Shown: piece by piece, positions 18,173 through 26,589 of the stretch | Numbering within the stretch: position 1 is the first letter of the stretch | Layout of the letters: every line of letters starts with the position of its first letter | The notes under the pieces: generated by a model | Database searches by the model: none | Seen by the model: the letters and a program-made list of their open reading frames with translations, nothing else | What the model was told of the DNA's origin: nothing | Translations under genes and position numbers: made by a program | DNA from: Methanomassiliicoccus luminyensis B10 | GTDB taxonomy: Archaea; Thermoplasmatota; Thermoplasmata; Methanomassiliicoccales; Methanomassiliicoccaceae | Direction: 5' to 3' | DNA length: 64,000 bases | NCBI RefSeq assembly: GCF_000308215.1 | Contig: NZ_CAJE01000015.1 | Location: 1-64,000 of the forward strand

Positions 18173-19294
18173 ATGAGCTCCGACGTCGATGTCTTGCCTG
18201 AGCCGAGCAAGAAATGGCATGAGCACGCCCAGAAGCGGTTCGCCAGCCCGTTCACCGGCCAGAAGTTCGACCGCATTGACGTCGACGCCATGATGCTATC
18301 TCACGCGGCACTGATATCTGGGTTCACCATCAACGATTTCTATACCAAGCCCGAGCTGGGGGCGGCCTGCGTGGCCAACGCCTCCGAGATGTACGATCTG
18401 ATCCCGATGACCCACTGGTACTTCTCCCTCCCCTGGGTCGCGGAGCTGGGCGCGGAGATACAGTTCCAGCCTCTGCTCCCGCCGGTGGTCAGGACGCCCA
18501 CCATCACCGACCTGGAGATGGTCGACAAGATCGAGGTGCCCGACCTCAAGGAGATGGAAAGGGGGTTCACCGGCCAGCTGATGACCCGGGCCCAGGATTA
18601 CATACAGAAGAACACTCCCGAGAAGTTCGTGCCCATGACCTATACCTCCGATCTCACCGGGGGAGGAGCCCAGCTCTGCGGCATCGAGAATTTCGTAATG
18701 TGGACCCTGTCCGAGCGGGACGTGGTCCACCAGCTCATTCGGAAGTACACCGAGGCCGCGATCAACGGCGCCGAGCTCATGGCCGAGAGGTATGGGTCGG
18801 CGTTCATCTCTACCGGATCGGTGCTGGCCAACAACGATGTCCTGAGCGACCGTGACGTGGATGAGCTGTCAGCGAAGTATCTCCGCACCTTCGTGAACAA
18901 GGCGCTGAGGAAGGGGGCGGGACCTCAGGTGCTCTACCACCTGTGCGGAAATCACGAGACCGATTACAAGGTGTTCAAGGACCGGCTGGTGTTCACCCCG
19001 TTCACCATCATGCACGCCGGGTACATGGGGCGGGAGGTGTTCCCGTCGGACATCCTGATGAAGGAGTTCGGGGACGTGGCGACGATCATGGGCTCGGTCG
19101 ATACCAGGATCATGATCCTTCCCAACCCCAAGCGGGTCTACGAGCAGGCCAAGCAGCAGCTCCTGCGCGGCCGGGAGAGCAAGAACGGCTACATACTGGG
19201 GACCGCCTGCGAGCTGCCGCCAGACTCCCTGCCGGCCAACGTGTTCGCGCTGGTCCAGGCGGCCAGGGACTACGGCACCTATGGGGACTGGTGA
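18173..19294 (+). CDS. Methylcobamide:CoM methyltransferase-like protein (UroD family)
   Basis: About 373 residues of the uroporphyrinogen decarboxylase superfamily, in the branch with MtaA/MtbA, which move a methyl group from a methylated corrinoid protein to coenzyme M. The zinc-binding H-x-C...C signature is visible: YHLCGN near residue 260 and GTACELPPDSLP near residue 350. No corrinoid protein or substrate-specific methyltransferase is next to it, so its methyl donor is unknown; it could also be an O- or N-demethylase-type member. ATG 18173 lies about 27 nt after a TATA-like box, so the mRNA is probably leaderless. Confidence 0.78.
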   Translation: MSSDVDVLPEPSKKWHEHAQKRFASPFTGQKFDRIDVDAMMLSHAALISGFTINDFYTKPELGAACVANASEMYDLIPMTHWYFSLPWVAELGAEIQFQPLLPPVVRTPTITDLEMVDKIEVPDLKEMERGFTGQLMTRAQDYIQKNTPEKFVPMTYTSDLTGGGAQLCGIENFVMWTLSERDVVHQLIRKYTEAAINGAELMAERYGSAFISTGSVLANNDVLSDRDVDELSAKYLRTFVNKALRKGAGPQVLYHLCGNHETDYKVFKDRLVFTPFTIMHAGYMGREVFPSDILMKEFGDVATIMGSVDTRIMILPNPKRVYEQAKQQLLRGRESKNGYILGTACELPPDSLPANVFALVQAARDYGTYGDW

Positions 19295-19342
19295 GCGCCG
19301 CGGCAGCGGACGCAACAATATAAAATGGTTCAGAGGATAGAA

Positions 19343-19678
19343 ATGACATCCAAGGTAAAAGTGAACATGCGGCTGTGCGGCAAGACCCACATCATCACCG
19401 TGAACATGCGCGAGGACGGGGATCTGGACTGCAACATCGAGACCAACTGCGCCAACGTCAAGGAGTTCTCTGAAGGGCTCGAGAAGGTCTCAATGAACGA
19501 CCTCACCGACAAAGCCACCAGCGGCATCGTGGACCGCTACCGCGACTGCCGGATGTCTGCCAACTGCCTCGTTCCGGCCGGCCTCATCAGCGCGGGGTGG
19601 ATGGAGGTCGGCATGATCTCGCGCAATAACGCCAGGAAGAACAAGGCCAACGACGTGGAGTTCCTGTTCGACGACTGA
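19343..19678 (+). CDS. Small cysteine-containing protein next to the methyltransferase
   Basis: About 111 residues with dispersed cysteines (MRLCGKTH, LDCNIETNCANVK, YRDCRMSANCLVP). The C-N-I-E-T-N-C and C-x-x-x-x-x-C spacings suggest a metal or corrinoid/thiol-related role. I do not recognise the family with certainty. GAGG lies 7 nt before ATG 19343, so I use it rather than ATG 19325. It follows the UroD-type methyltransferase in the same direction after 48 nt, so a partner function is plausible. Confidence 0.6.
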   Translation: MTSKVKVNMRLCGKTHIITVNMREDGDLDCNIETNCANVKEFSEGLEKVSMNDLTDKATSGIVDRYRDCRMSANCLVPAGLISAGWMEVGMISRNNARKNKANDVEFLFDD

Positions 19679-19737
19679 GCCTCCAGCACCCTCAGGTCTC
19701 GGGAAAAGATATTACCCCTTATGGCCCTGTTCGGTCC

Positions 19738-20697
19738 ATGAAGACCCTAGCCGACCTGGGAGAGAAGGCTGTCGTAGCCTCGCTCATCGGGAGCATCAGG
19801 AGCACTGCCGCAGTGGGGCCGGGGGACGACGCCGCGGCCGTGGACATAGGCCCGCAGTATCTGGTAGCTACTTCCGACATCACTTCCCGGCTGTCGCACA
19901 TGCCCAAGGGGATGTCGTACTGGCAGACCGGATGGTATGTGGCCGCAGTGAACTTCAGCGATGTGGCGGCGATGGGGGCGAGGCCCATCGGCATACTCGC
20001 TTCCTTCGTACTGCCGAGAAGCATGCCAGTGGACGACTTCCTGAGCATCATGAAGGGAGTCCAGGACTGCGCGTTGTCGGTGGGCGCCGAGGTACTGGGA
20101 GGGGACACCAAGGAGGGGGACGACGTGGCCATCTCCGGCTGCGCCCTCGGCCTGGTCGATAAGGACAAGGTCCTGCTGCGGAGCGAAGCGGGGGAGGGGG
20201 ACCTCCTGGCCGTTACCGGCCCGATGGGGCTGTCCGCCGCCGGCTACTTCGCCATTACCCAGGGCATCGACGCCCCTCGGGCGCTGAAGGCGCTCCTGGA
20301 GCCGCAGCCCCGGACCAGGGAGGGCATGGTCCTGTCCTCGTCCGGTGCGGTCACCTCGTGCATGGACATCACCGACGGGCTGGCATTCACTATCAGCGAG
20401 ATCGGGAAGCGCAGCGGCGTCTCCTTCGAGGTCGACTGGAGCCGCATCCCCATCGACCCCGAGACGCTAGAGGTAGCGAAGCGGACCGGCGAGAGCGTCG
20501 AGGAGCTGGCCATGTACTACGGCGGGGACTACGAACTCCTGTTCACCTTCCGCCCGGAGGCGGAGGAGCAGCTGAGAGCGTCACTGGGGGAGCGGTTCCA
20601 CATCATCGGCAAGGCTGTGGGAAAGGAAAACATATTAATCAGGGACGGGGGAGTAGTCCCGATAGAGAACCGAGGATGGGAACACTTCAGGATGTAA
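19738..20697 (+). CDS. thiL: Thiamine-monophosphate kinase
   Basis: About 319 residues of the PurM/AIR synthase-like superfamily. GPGDDAAAVD and ATSDITSRLSHMP at the N-terminus, NFSDVAAMGARP, GGDTKEGD and CMDITDGLA are the ThiL acidic Mg-ATP and thiamine phosphate motifs. It phosphorylates thiamine monophosphate to the diphosphate cofactor. It is followed after 4 nt by amrS, so the two are probably co-transcribed. Confidence 0.9.
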   Translation: MKTLADLGEKAVVASLIGSIRSTAAVGPGDDAAAVDIGPQYLVATSDITSRLSHMPKGMSYWQTGWYVAAVNFSDVAAMGARPIGILASFVLPRSMPVDDFLSIMKGVQDCALSVGAEVLGGDTKEGDDVAISGCALGLVDKDKVLLRSEAGEGDLLAVTGPMGLSAAGYFAITQGIDAPRALKALLEPQPRTREGMVLSSSGAVTSCMDITDGLAFTISEIGKRSGVSFEVDWSRIPIDPETLEVAKRTGESVEELAMYYGGDYELLFTFRPEAEEQLRASLGERFHIIGKAVGKENILIRDGGVVPIENRGWEHFRM

Positions 20698-20701
20698 GGT
20701 T

Positions 20702-21745
20702 ATGCTGCACGAGGCCAGGTTCTGGGAATCGCAAGGCGAACGGATCAGGTGCCATCTCTGCCCCCAGAACTGCAGCATCTCCCCAGGCCGGCGGGGGATG
20801 TGCGGGGTCAGGGAGAACCGCGACGGCAAGCTGTACGCCATGAGCTACGGCAGGGCCGCCTCGATCAATATTGATCCCATCGAGAAGAAGCCTTTGTTCC
20901 ACTTCTACCCCGGGGAAAGGGTGCTGTCCCTCGGCAGCGTAGGATGCAATCTTCGCTGCCTCCATTGCCAAAACTATACCATATCCCAGGCCTCGCTCGC
21001 CGAGCTCACGTTGCGGGAAATGAGGCCGGAGGAGGTCTCGGACATGGCAGAAACGAGCTCGTGCCGCGGCATCGCCTTCACATACAACGAGCCGACCATC
21101 TGGCACGAGTTCGCGTACGACGCCATGAAGATCGCCAAGGAGCGCGGCCTGTTCACCGTGTACGTCACCAACGGGTTCATCCAAGAAGAGCCTCTGAGAG
21201 AGTTGAGCTCAGTGCTGGACGCTATGAACATCGACATCAAGGGGTTCAGCGAGCGCTTCTACGACAAGATCTGCAAGGCCGCCCTGGAGCCGGTGCTCGA
21301 AGCCACCAAGCTGGCGCACGAGCTGGGCATCCACATCGAGATCACTTACCTCATCATTCCCGGCGAGAACGACGGGGAGGACGAGATACGCAAGTTCTGC
21401 CGGTGGATGGCCGAGCTCAACCCCAAGGTCCCGGTGCATTTCACCAGGTTCCATCCGGACTACGAGATGCAGGACAGGGGACCCACGCCCATAGCTACGA
21501 TGGAGATGGCCAGAAGGGTGGCCGAGAAGGAGGGGCTCAAGTTCGTCTTCCTCGGGAACGTGTCGCTGCCGCACGGAGAGGACACAGTATGTCCGAACTG
21601 CGGCAACCTGGTGATCGAGAGGCAGGGGTTCCACATTCTCCGCAACGACGCCATAGATGGGAAATGCAAGGTCTGCGGGGAGGACCTCTACCTGGTGCAG
21701 CGAAGAGGGCTGGTAGAGCAGGCAGAGAGCAAGAGGGCTCGCTGA
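20702..21745 (+). CDS. amrS: AmmeMemoRadiSam-system radical SAM enzyme
   Basis: About 347 residues. The radical SAM cluster motif CNLRCLHCQN binds the 4Fe-4S/SAM centre. An N-terminal CHLCPQNCSISPGRRGMCGVR and a C-terminal zinc-ribbon-like CPNCGNL...CKVCGEDL frame the barrel; this is the AmrS (formerly PflA-like) layout. AmrS proteins co-occur with Memo-like and AMMECR1 proteins, not present here, and their substrate is not settled. AAGG precedes the ATG by 2 nt. Confidence 0.88.
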   Translation: MLHEARFWESQGERIRCHLCPQNCSISPGRRGMCGVRENRDGKLYAMSYGRAASINIDPIEKKPLFHFYPGERVLSLGSVGCNLRCLHCQNYTISQASLAELTLREMRPEEVSDMAETSSCRGIAFTYNEPTIWHEFAYDAMKIAKERGLFTVYVTNGFIQEEPLRELSSVLDAMNIDIKGFSERFYDKICKAALEPVLEATKLAHELGIHIEITYLIIPGENDGEDEIRKFCRWMAELNPKVPVHFTRFHPDYEMQDRGPTPIATMEMARRVAEKEGLKFVFLGNVSLPHGEDTVCPNCGNLVIERQGFHILRNDAIDGKCKVCGEDLYLVQRRGLVEQAESKRAR

Positions 21746-21779
21746 GCGTATGAAAGAGGTCGCACGTGCAAAGGAAAAT

Positions 21780-21809
21780 GTTAGACAATTATACTTAAAT
21801 ATGTCTAAC
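21780..21809. promoter_or_regulatory. Inverted repeat flanking the MFS promoter (MarR-type operator)
   Basis: GTTAGACA at 21780-21787 and its exact complement TGTCTAAC at 21802-21809 flank 14 nt that contain the TATA-like ACTTAAATA. The ATG of the exporter lies about 27 nt after the box centre. A dimeric regulator bound here would exclude TBP; the MarR-family gene downstream is the obvious candidate. Confidence 0.55.
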
Positions 21810-21823
21810 CTTTTCGGGCGGCC

Positions 21824-23263
21824 ATGAACGGGCCGATAACCGACCGCAGGGGTCAGAGGATGCTGCTGATAGCCGCGGCATTGGCCATGTTCATGGACGG
21901 GCTGGACGGTTCGATTGTCAACGTGGCCCTTCCCATCATCAGCGAGACCTTCGGAGGGGACGCCGGGTCCGTGTCATGGGTGATCACGATCTACCTCCTG
22001 ATGATGGCCGGGCTGATACTCATCTTCGGCAAGATCTCCGACAGCGGGGCGATAAAGAAGGTCTTCATCGTCGGGTTCCTGATATTCTCGTTGAGCTCGC
22101 TGGCCTGCGGACTGTCCGCAGGGCTGGAGATGTTGCTCATCTCCAGAGCGGCCCAGGGGGTAGGTGCGGCCATGCTGGCCGCCTCCTCGCTGATGCTGTG
22201 CGTCAAGTTCTATCCATCGGGCAGGCTGGGGTTCGCCCTTTCGGTGGTCATGCTGGGAATGACCGTCGGCGCGGCCATAGGGCCCGCCTTCGGGGGGTTC
22301 CTGGTGGAGCTGCTGTCCTGGCATTGGATATTCCTCATCAATGTTCCTATAGGACTGGTAGCGATCGGGTTCGCCCTCAAGGCCATTCCCGCGGACGAGG
22401 GCATCAAGGGAGCATCGTTCGACATCAAGGGGTCGGTGTTCCTGTTCGGCATCCTGGCGTCCGGGCTCTACCTGGTGGAGTCAGTGCCGTCGGCGGGGAT
22501 CGGCGGCCTCACAGTACCGGTGGCTTTGGTGTTCGTGCTGTGCCTGGCGCTGTTCCTCATCACCTACCGCAGGACCGCCGCCCCGGTCCTGAACCTCAAG
22601 CTGTTCAGGTTCAGGGGGTTCGTCGCCGCCCTCATCTCATACATGCTCATCAACGCCTGCTTCATGGGCGCGCTATACCTCGTCCCGTTCTACCTGGTCC
22701 GGGGGATGGGGTTCGACTCGATAACCAGCGGGCTGTTCCTCTTGATACCTTCGCTGGTCATACTTCCCCTGTCAGCGAAGGCGGGCAGGCTGTCCGACCG
22801 GACCGAGCGCAGGGCCTTCGTGGTGGCCGCCTGCGCCATGATGCTGGTGTTCATGCTCATCTACTCCATGATAGAGCCGGGGATGGGGTACCTCCCCCTG
22901 ATCGCTGCGCTGGCGGCCATGGGCATGATGTGGGCCCTCGGAGGGGGCGCCGCATCCAGCCGTATCGTGGAGAGCGTCCCCAAGAGCGAGAACGGGTCCG
23001 CGTCGTCCCTGATGTCGTTCATGATGTACTTCGGGAGCGCTCTGGGGACCGTGATATTCGCCGCGCTCTTCGAGGTCGGGTCCGGGGTAGGGAGCGTGGA
23101 CATATCCAAGATGCCGCTGGGGCCCTTCCTTGACGGGTTCCATTTCGCCATGATGGCCGGCGTAGCGCTGTCCCTTACCGCGCTGGCGCTGGCCGCGTCG
23201 TTCAATGAGAAGAAGCGGAGCCCCCGGCCCAGCGGGAGCACCCCTGTGAGCGAACCCGAGTGA
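21824..23263 (+). CDS. MFS drug exporter, DHA2 (EmrB/QacA-like) family
   Basis: About 479 residues with roughly 14 transmembrane helices. Motif D1 LDGSIVNVALP in helix 1 and the motif C-like GMTVGAAIGPAFGGFLVE in helix 5 mark the 14-helix DHA2 drug:H+ antiporters. It should extrude hydrophobic or toxic compounds. A charged C-terminal tail is cytosolic. The MarR-type regulator gene follows after 32 nt, and a dyad surrounds its TATA box, so it is probably derepressed by substrates. Confidence 0.85.
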   Translation: MNGPITDRRGQRMLLIAAALAMFMDGLDGSIVNVALPIISETFGGDAGSVSWVITIYLLMMAGLILIFGKISDSGAIKKVFIVGFLIFSLSSLACGLSAGLEMLLISRAAQGVGAAMLAASSLMLCVKFYPSGRLGFALSVVMLGMTVGAAIGPAFGGFLVELLSWHWIFLINVPIGLVAIGFALKAIPADEGIKGASFDIKGSVFLFGILASGLYLVESVPSAGIGGLTVPVALVFVLCLALFLITYRRTAAPVLNLKLFRFRGFVAALISYMLINACFMGALYLVPFYLVRGMGFDSITSGLFLLIPSLVILPLSAKAGRLSDRTERRAFVVAACAMMLVFMLIYSMIEPGMGYLPLIAALAAMGMMWALGGGAASSRIVESVPKSENGSASSLMSFMMYFGSALGTVIFAALFEVGSGVGSVDISKMPLGPFLDGFHFAMMAGVALSLTALALAASFNEKKRSPRPSGSTPVSEPE

Positions 23264-23295
23264 CAGTTAAATAAACAAAACCATCTCCCACAGCC

Positions 23296-23727
23296 ATGGA
23301 CCTGAAGAAGAGCTTCGCCAGACACTATTACGCTCGCACCCTGATGACGCTCAGGATGATGAGCCGCGTCCACGTCAATGAGAGGTTGACGTTCAACAGC
23401 GTGCTCTACATGGACCTCATAGCCTTCACCGAGAACTGCACCGTGTCCAAGCTGGCGGACATGCTTCATATCTCTAAATCGTCGGTCACCATCAAGGTCA
23501 ATGAACTGGTCGAGCAGGGATACGTCACCAAGACCAGGAGCGAGGCCGACGGGCGCATCTACTATCTATCCATCGCCCCTGAGGAGAACGAAGCTTACGA
23601 CGAGGACGAGCGCCAGGTCGGGAAGATGATCAATCGGCTGAAGGAAAAGTATTCTAAAGAAGAGCTGGAGAAGTTCGGCGAGATGCTGGACGAAACGGCG
23701 AGGTTCTGGGCGGAACAGTCCGTTTGA
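23296..23727 (+). CDS. MarR-family transcriptional regulator
   Basis: About 143 residues with a winged helix: TVSKLADMLHISKSSVTIKVNELVEQGYVTKTRSEADGR is split here only for reading, and contains the helix-turn-helix and the wing with the conserved D-x-R (ADGR). Flanking helices would form the dimer interface. It likely represses the upstream exporter through the dyad at 21780-21809. AGTTAAATAAAC at about 23265 may be its own TATA box, so it could also be transcribed separately, leaderless. Confidence 0.82.
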   Translation: MDLKKSFARHYYARTLMTLRMMSRVHVNERLTFNSVLYMDLIAFTENCTVSKLADMLHISKSSVTIKVNELVEQGYVTKTRSEADGRIYYLSIAPEENEAYDEDERQVGKMINRLKEKYSKEELEKFGEMLDETARFWAEQSV

Positions 23728-23748
23728 CGGACCCGGACGGACCGCCCC

Positions 23749-24633
23749 TCATCCCAGGAACAGGAAGAACACGTTGCCGACGACGGCCGAGAACAGCAGG
23801 GCGGCGGTGATGGGGATCAGGAACGGCACCTGCGGGGTGACCCATATCCTGTCGGCCCCGGCGGCCTCCAGCGCCTCCAGCTGGGCGGCGGTATCCTCGG
23901 CCCCCTTGGGAAACATGGTGAACTTACGAGCCCCTTCCTCGACCCGCTCCATGGGCCACACGAACTTCTTCTTGGCCTCGGCCAGCGGCATTTGGTGGCC
24001 GAGGAACATGGCCGGGAACTTCCTGTCGCCCCTCGCGAGGTTCAGGAAGAACAGGGCCACCGGGACCGCCAGGGACAGCAGGGCGGCGGTGAACAGCACC
24101 ACGATGGGGAATGGTATCACCAGCTGGCTCAGCCCGCTGGGCATGGCGATCAGGGGGAACGGCCCCATCACCGGGTACAGGGGGAACATGATGGACAGGG
24201 CGATGAGGGCCTTGGCATCGGCCCCGCCCTTGATGAGGTCGAGGTAGTACATGACCACGAAGATCACGAACAATATGGGGACGATCATCAGCTCCCAGAG
24301 GTACTGCTCCGAACCTTCCAGATAGACGAGCGCGCCGAGCGGCACCAGGGCGGCGGCGTACATGCCCAGCGGCACCGGGTTGATGCCATCCTCGAAAATG
24401 CCCTTGCGGTCCCAGAACAGGTCGTAGAACAGGATGGCGATGGGGATGAGGATGAGGAAGAACACCGCGTCGGCACCGTCAATGACCATCTGCGCTGCCA
24501 AGAACCCCAGGCCGGCGGTGCCGAGCACCAGCCAGTATGTGTCCGAGGCCTCCCGGTACTTCCAGTCGGAGCGGGAGGCCAGGATGAGGATGGCGAGGGA
24601 TATCGCGACCTTGGCGGCGGGCAGCCAGTCCAT
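23749..24633 (-). CDS. A24 family (prepilin/preflagellin) aspartic peptidase
   Basis: About 294 residues, polytopic, with the two catalytic aspartates of the A24 family: SRSDWKYRE near residue 25 and KGGADAKAL (the GxGD-like motif, here GGAD). It would cleave class III signal peptides of archaeal pilins or archaellins in the membrane. The C-terminal soluble loop of about 80 residues (rich in Glu, Lys) followed by a last helix is longer than in FlaK. ATG 24633 has GGAGG 6 nt upstream. No pilin genes are nearby. Confidence 0.72.
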   Translation of the reverse strand: MDWLPAAKVAISLAILILASRSDWKYREASDTYWLVLGTAGLGFLAAQMVIDGADAVFFLILIPIAILFYDLFWDRKGIFEDGINPVPLGMYAAALVPLGALVYLEGSEQYLWELMIVPILFVIFVVMYYLDLIKGGADAKALIALSIMFPLYPVMGPFPLIAMPSGLSQLVIPFPIVVLFTAALLSLAVPVALFFLNLARGDRKFPAMFLGHQMPLAEAKKKFVWPMERVEEGARKFTMFPKGAEDTAAQLEALEAAGADRIWVTPQVPFLIPITAALLFSAVVGNVFFLFLG

Positions 24634-24772
24634 GGCCGCCTCCAACCCTTACTCATGTAAAAATCCTTTCCTCATACATTCTGGTCGAGCCACTATCCCG
24701 CCCTGTGGTGCACGTTCCCCGAACGACTTCCAGCGGAGCGGGTAGCTCTTTGCCTTACTTAACGCGCCGCGT

Positions 24773-25525
24773 TCAGGCGGGGACCACCATAGGCCTCCCT
24801 CTGACCGTCTCCACGAATACCGGGATATCGTAAACGGTCTCGATGTTCTCGGGCGTGATGACCTCGACGCCGCCGGCCGCGTATATCACGCCGTCCTTCA
24901 GCATCAGGAACCTGTCCGCGTAGCGCAGGGCCAAGTTCAGGTCGTGCACCGTCATCACCGCGGTGAGATCGCTTCCCTTCACCACATCGACCACCGATCT
25001 CATGATCCGGTGCTGATTGCACAGGTCCAGGCTGCTGGTGGGCTCGTCCAGGAGCATGACCTTGGGTTGCTGGACCAGCGCCCGGGCGATCTGGACCTTC
25101 TGAAGCTCCCCGCCGCTGATCTCGTCGATGTACTTCAGGGATAGGGAGTCCAAACCCAGCGCACGGATGATGTCCTTGGTTACCTGGAGGTCCTTGCTGG
25201 AAACGTCCCAGGTTATGTGGGGCTTCCTCCCCAGGAGCACCGCGTCGAAGACCGTCATCTTCGAAACATCGGCCCGCTGAGGCACGTAGCCGATGCGCTT
25301 GGCCATCTCCACCCGGGTCATCTCGCGCAGGTCCTCCCCTTCCAGCAGTATCGTGCCGACCTTGGTCTTCAGCAGGCCGTTGATGCACTTCAGCAGGGTG
25401 GTCTTGCCCGCCCCGTTGGGACCGAGGATGGCCAGCACATCATTGACACCGGTGCCGAGGAGGATGTCCTTCAGCACCTCCCTGCCCCGGTAGGCGAACT
25501 TGATGCCCCTTATGTCCAGCATCAT
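24773..25525 (-). CDS. ABC transporter ATP-binding protein, FecE/BtuD type
   Basis: About 250 residues: Walker A GPNGAGKTT, Q-loop VPQRADVS, signature SGGELQKVQIARAL, Walker B VMLLDEPTSSLD and H-loop TVHDLN. It powers the importer with the permease encoded immediately upstream (4-nt start/stop overlap). Last gene of the five-gene CooC/importer operon. The subfamily transports iron-siderophores, haem, cobalamin or other metal chelates. Confidence 0.9.
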   Translation of the reverse strand: MMLDIRGIKFAYRGREVLKDILLGTGVNDVLAILGPNGAGKTTLLKCINGLLKTKVGTILLEGEDLREMTRVEMAKRIGYVPQRADVSKMTVFDAVLLGRKPHITWDVSSKDLQVTKDIIRALGLDSLSLKYIDEISGGELQKVQIARALVQQPKVMLLDEPTSSLDLCNQHRIMRSVVDVVKGSDLTAVMTVHDLNLALRYADRFLMLKDGVIYAAGGVEVITPENIETVYDIPVFVETVRGRPMVVPA

Positions 25526-26589
25526 CTCCTGTACCTCCGTATCAGAAGATAAAGGAACAACGGACCTCCCAGGAAGGAAGTGATGACCCCGACCGGAAGG
25601 ACCAATGGGGCGATTATCGTGCGGGCCAGAGTGTCTGAGCCCAGCAGGATGAGCGCTCCCAGGACGGCCGCTCCGGGGATGACGAACCGATGATCGGACC
25701 CTATGACCCTCCTGACAATGTGGGGCGCCAGCAGTCCAACGAAGCCGATGATGCCCATCAGAGAGACCACCACCGCCGCGATGACCGAGGCCAGGGTCAT
25801 TCCCACCATGGTCTGCGCGTTCACGTTAACGCCCAGGCTGCCGGCGGTATCCACTCCCGCATCGATGGCGTTGTAGTTCCATCGATTGTAAACGAAGAAT
25901 ATCATGATGGGGACGGAAAGGACCACGATGAGGGTGAGGCTGTCCCACGTCACCCTGCTCAGGTCCCCGAACGTCCAATATACTATCGAGGCGAGCTGGA
26001 CATCATTGGCGAAATATTGTATCGCGGTCAAGCCGGCCCCGAATATGGAGCCCATGATCACGCCCGACAGAATGATGGCCTCCGGCGATACCTTGGTGAG
26101 GCGGGAGAGGACCAGGACGACCCCCGTCGAAATCATGGAGAACAGGAACGCGCAGATGGTCACGGTATACTGGTTGCTGACCACCACAGCATCCTTGGCA
26201 TTGCTGTACATCGCCCCCGCTCCCAGCACAACGATGCCGAAAGCTGCCCCGAAGGCCGCCGCCTGGCTCAGGCCCAGAGTATAGGGTTCGCTGAGGGGAT
26301 TCTTCAGCAGACATTGCATGACCGTCCCGGCCACGGCCAGCGTGGATCCGGCCACTACCGCCACCAGCACCCTGGGCAGACGTATGCTCCAGACGATCCC
26401 GCTCTGGCTGGCCAATTGGTCAAATACCTGTGAGAGGGTGATCTGCGCCGCCCCTATGCACAAAGCCACCAGGGCGACCGCGAGGAGTATCAGGGAGCAT
26501 ATAATAATGAAGAGGACTTTCTTCCAGACATACTGATCATAGTCGGTCTCTTCCTTTGTTTGTTCAACGCTCCCATATTGCTCAGCCAT
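25522..26589 (-). CDS. FecCD/BtuC-family ABC transporter permease
   Basis: About 355 residues with ten predicted helices, typical of BtuC/FecCD importers: LPRVLVAVVAGSTLAVAGTVMQ near the start, NPLSEPYTLG coupling region, and GFVGLLAPHIVRRVIGSDHR near the C-terminus. It should form a homodimer with the FecE-like ATPase and accept cargo from the binding protein in the same operon. It overlaps the upstream methyltransferase gene by 8 nt. Confidence 0.9.
   Translation of the reverse strand: MAEQYGSVEQTKEETDYDQYVWKKVLFIIICSLILLAVALVALCIGAAQITLSQVFDQLASQSGIVWSIRLPRVLVAVVAGSTLAVAGTVMQCLLKNPLSEPYTLGLSQAAAFGAAFGIVVLGAGAMYSNAKDAVVVSNQYTVTICAFLFSMISTGVVLVLSRLTKVSPEAIILSGVIMGSIFGAGLTAIQYFANDVQLASIVYWTFGDLSRVTWDSLTLIVVLSVPIMIFFVYNRWNYNAIDAGVDTAGSLGVNVNAQTMVGMTLASVIAAVVVSLMGIIGFVGLLAPHIVRRVIGSDHRFVIPGAAVLGALILLGSDTLARTIIAPLVLPVGVITSFLGGPLFLYLLIRRYRR

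Noticed and set aside
18156-18176. Six-codon frame ending in an ATGA overlap with the methyltransferase start
   Set aside because: The predicted transcription start (about 18170) lies downstream of its ATG, so it would not be transcribed from the visible promoter.
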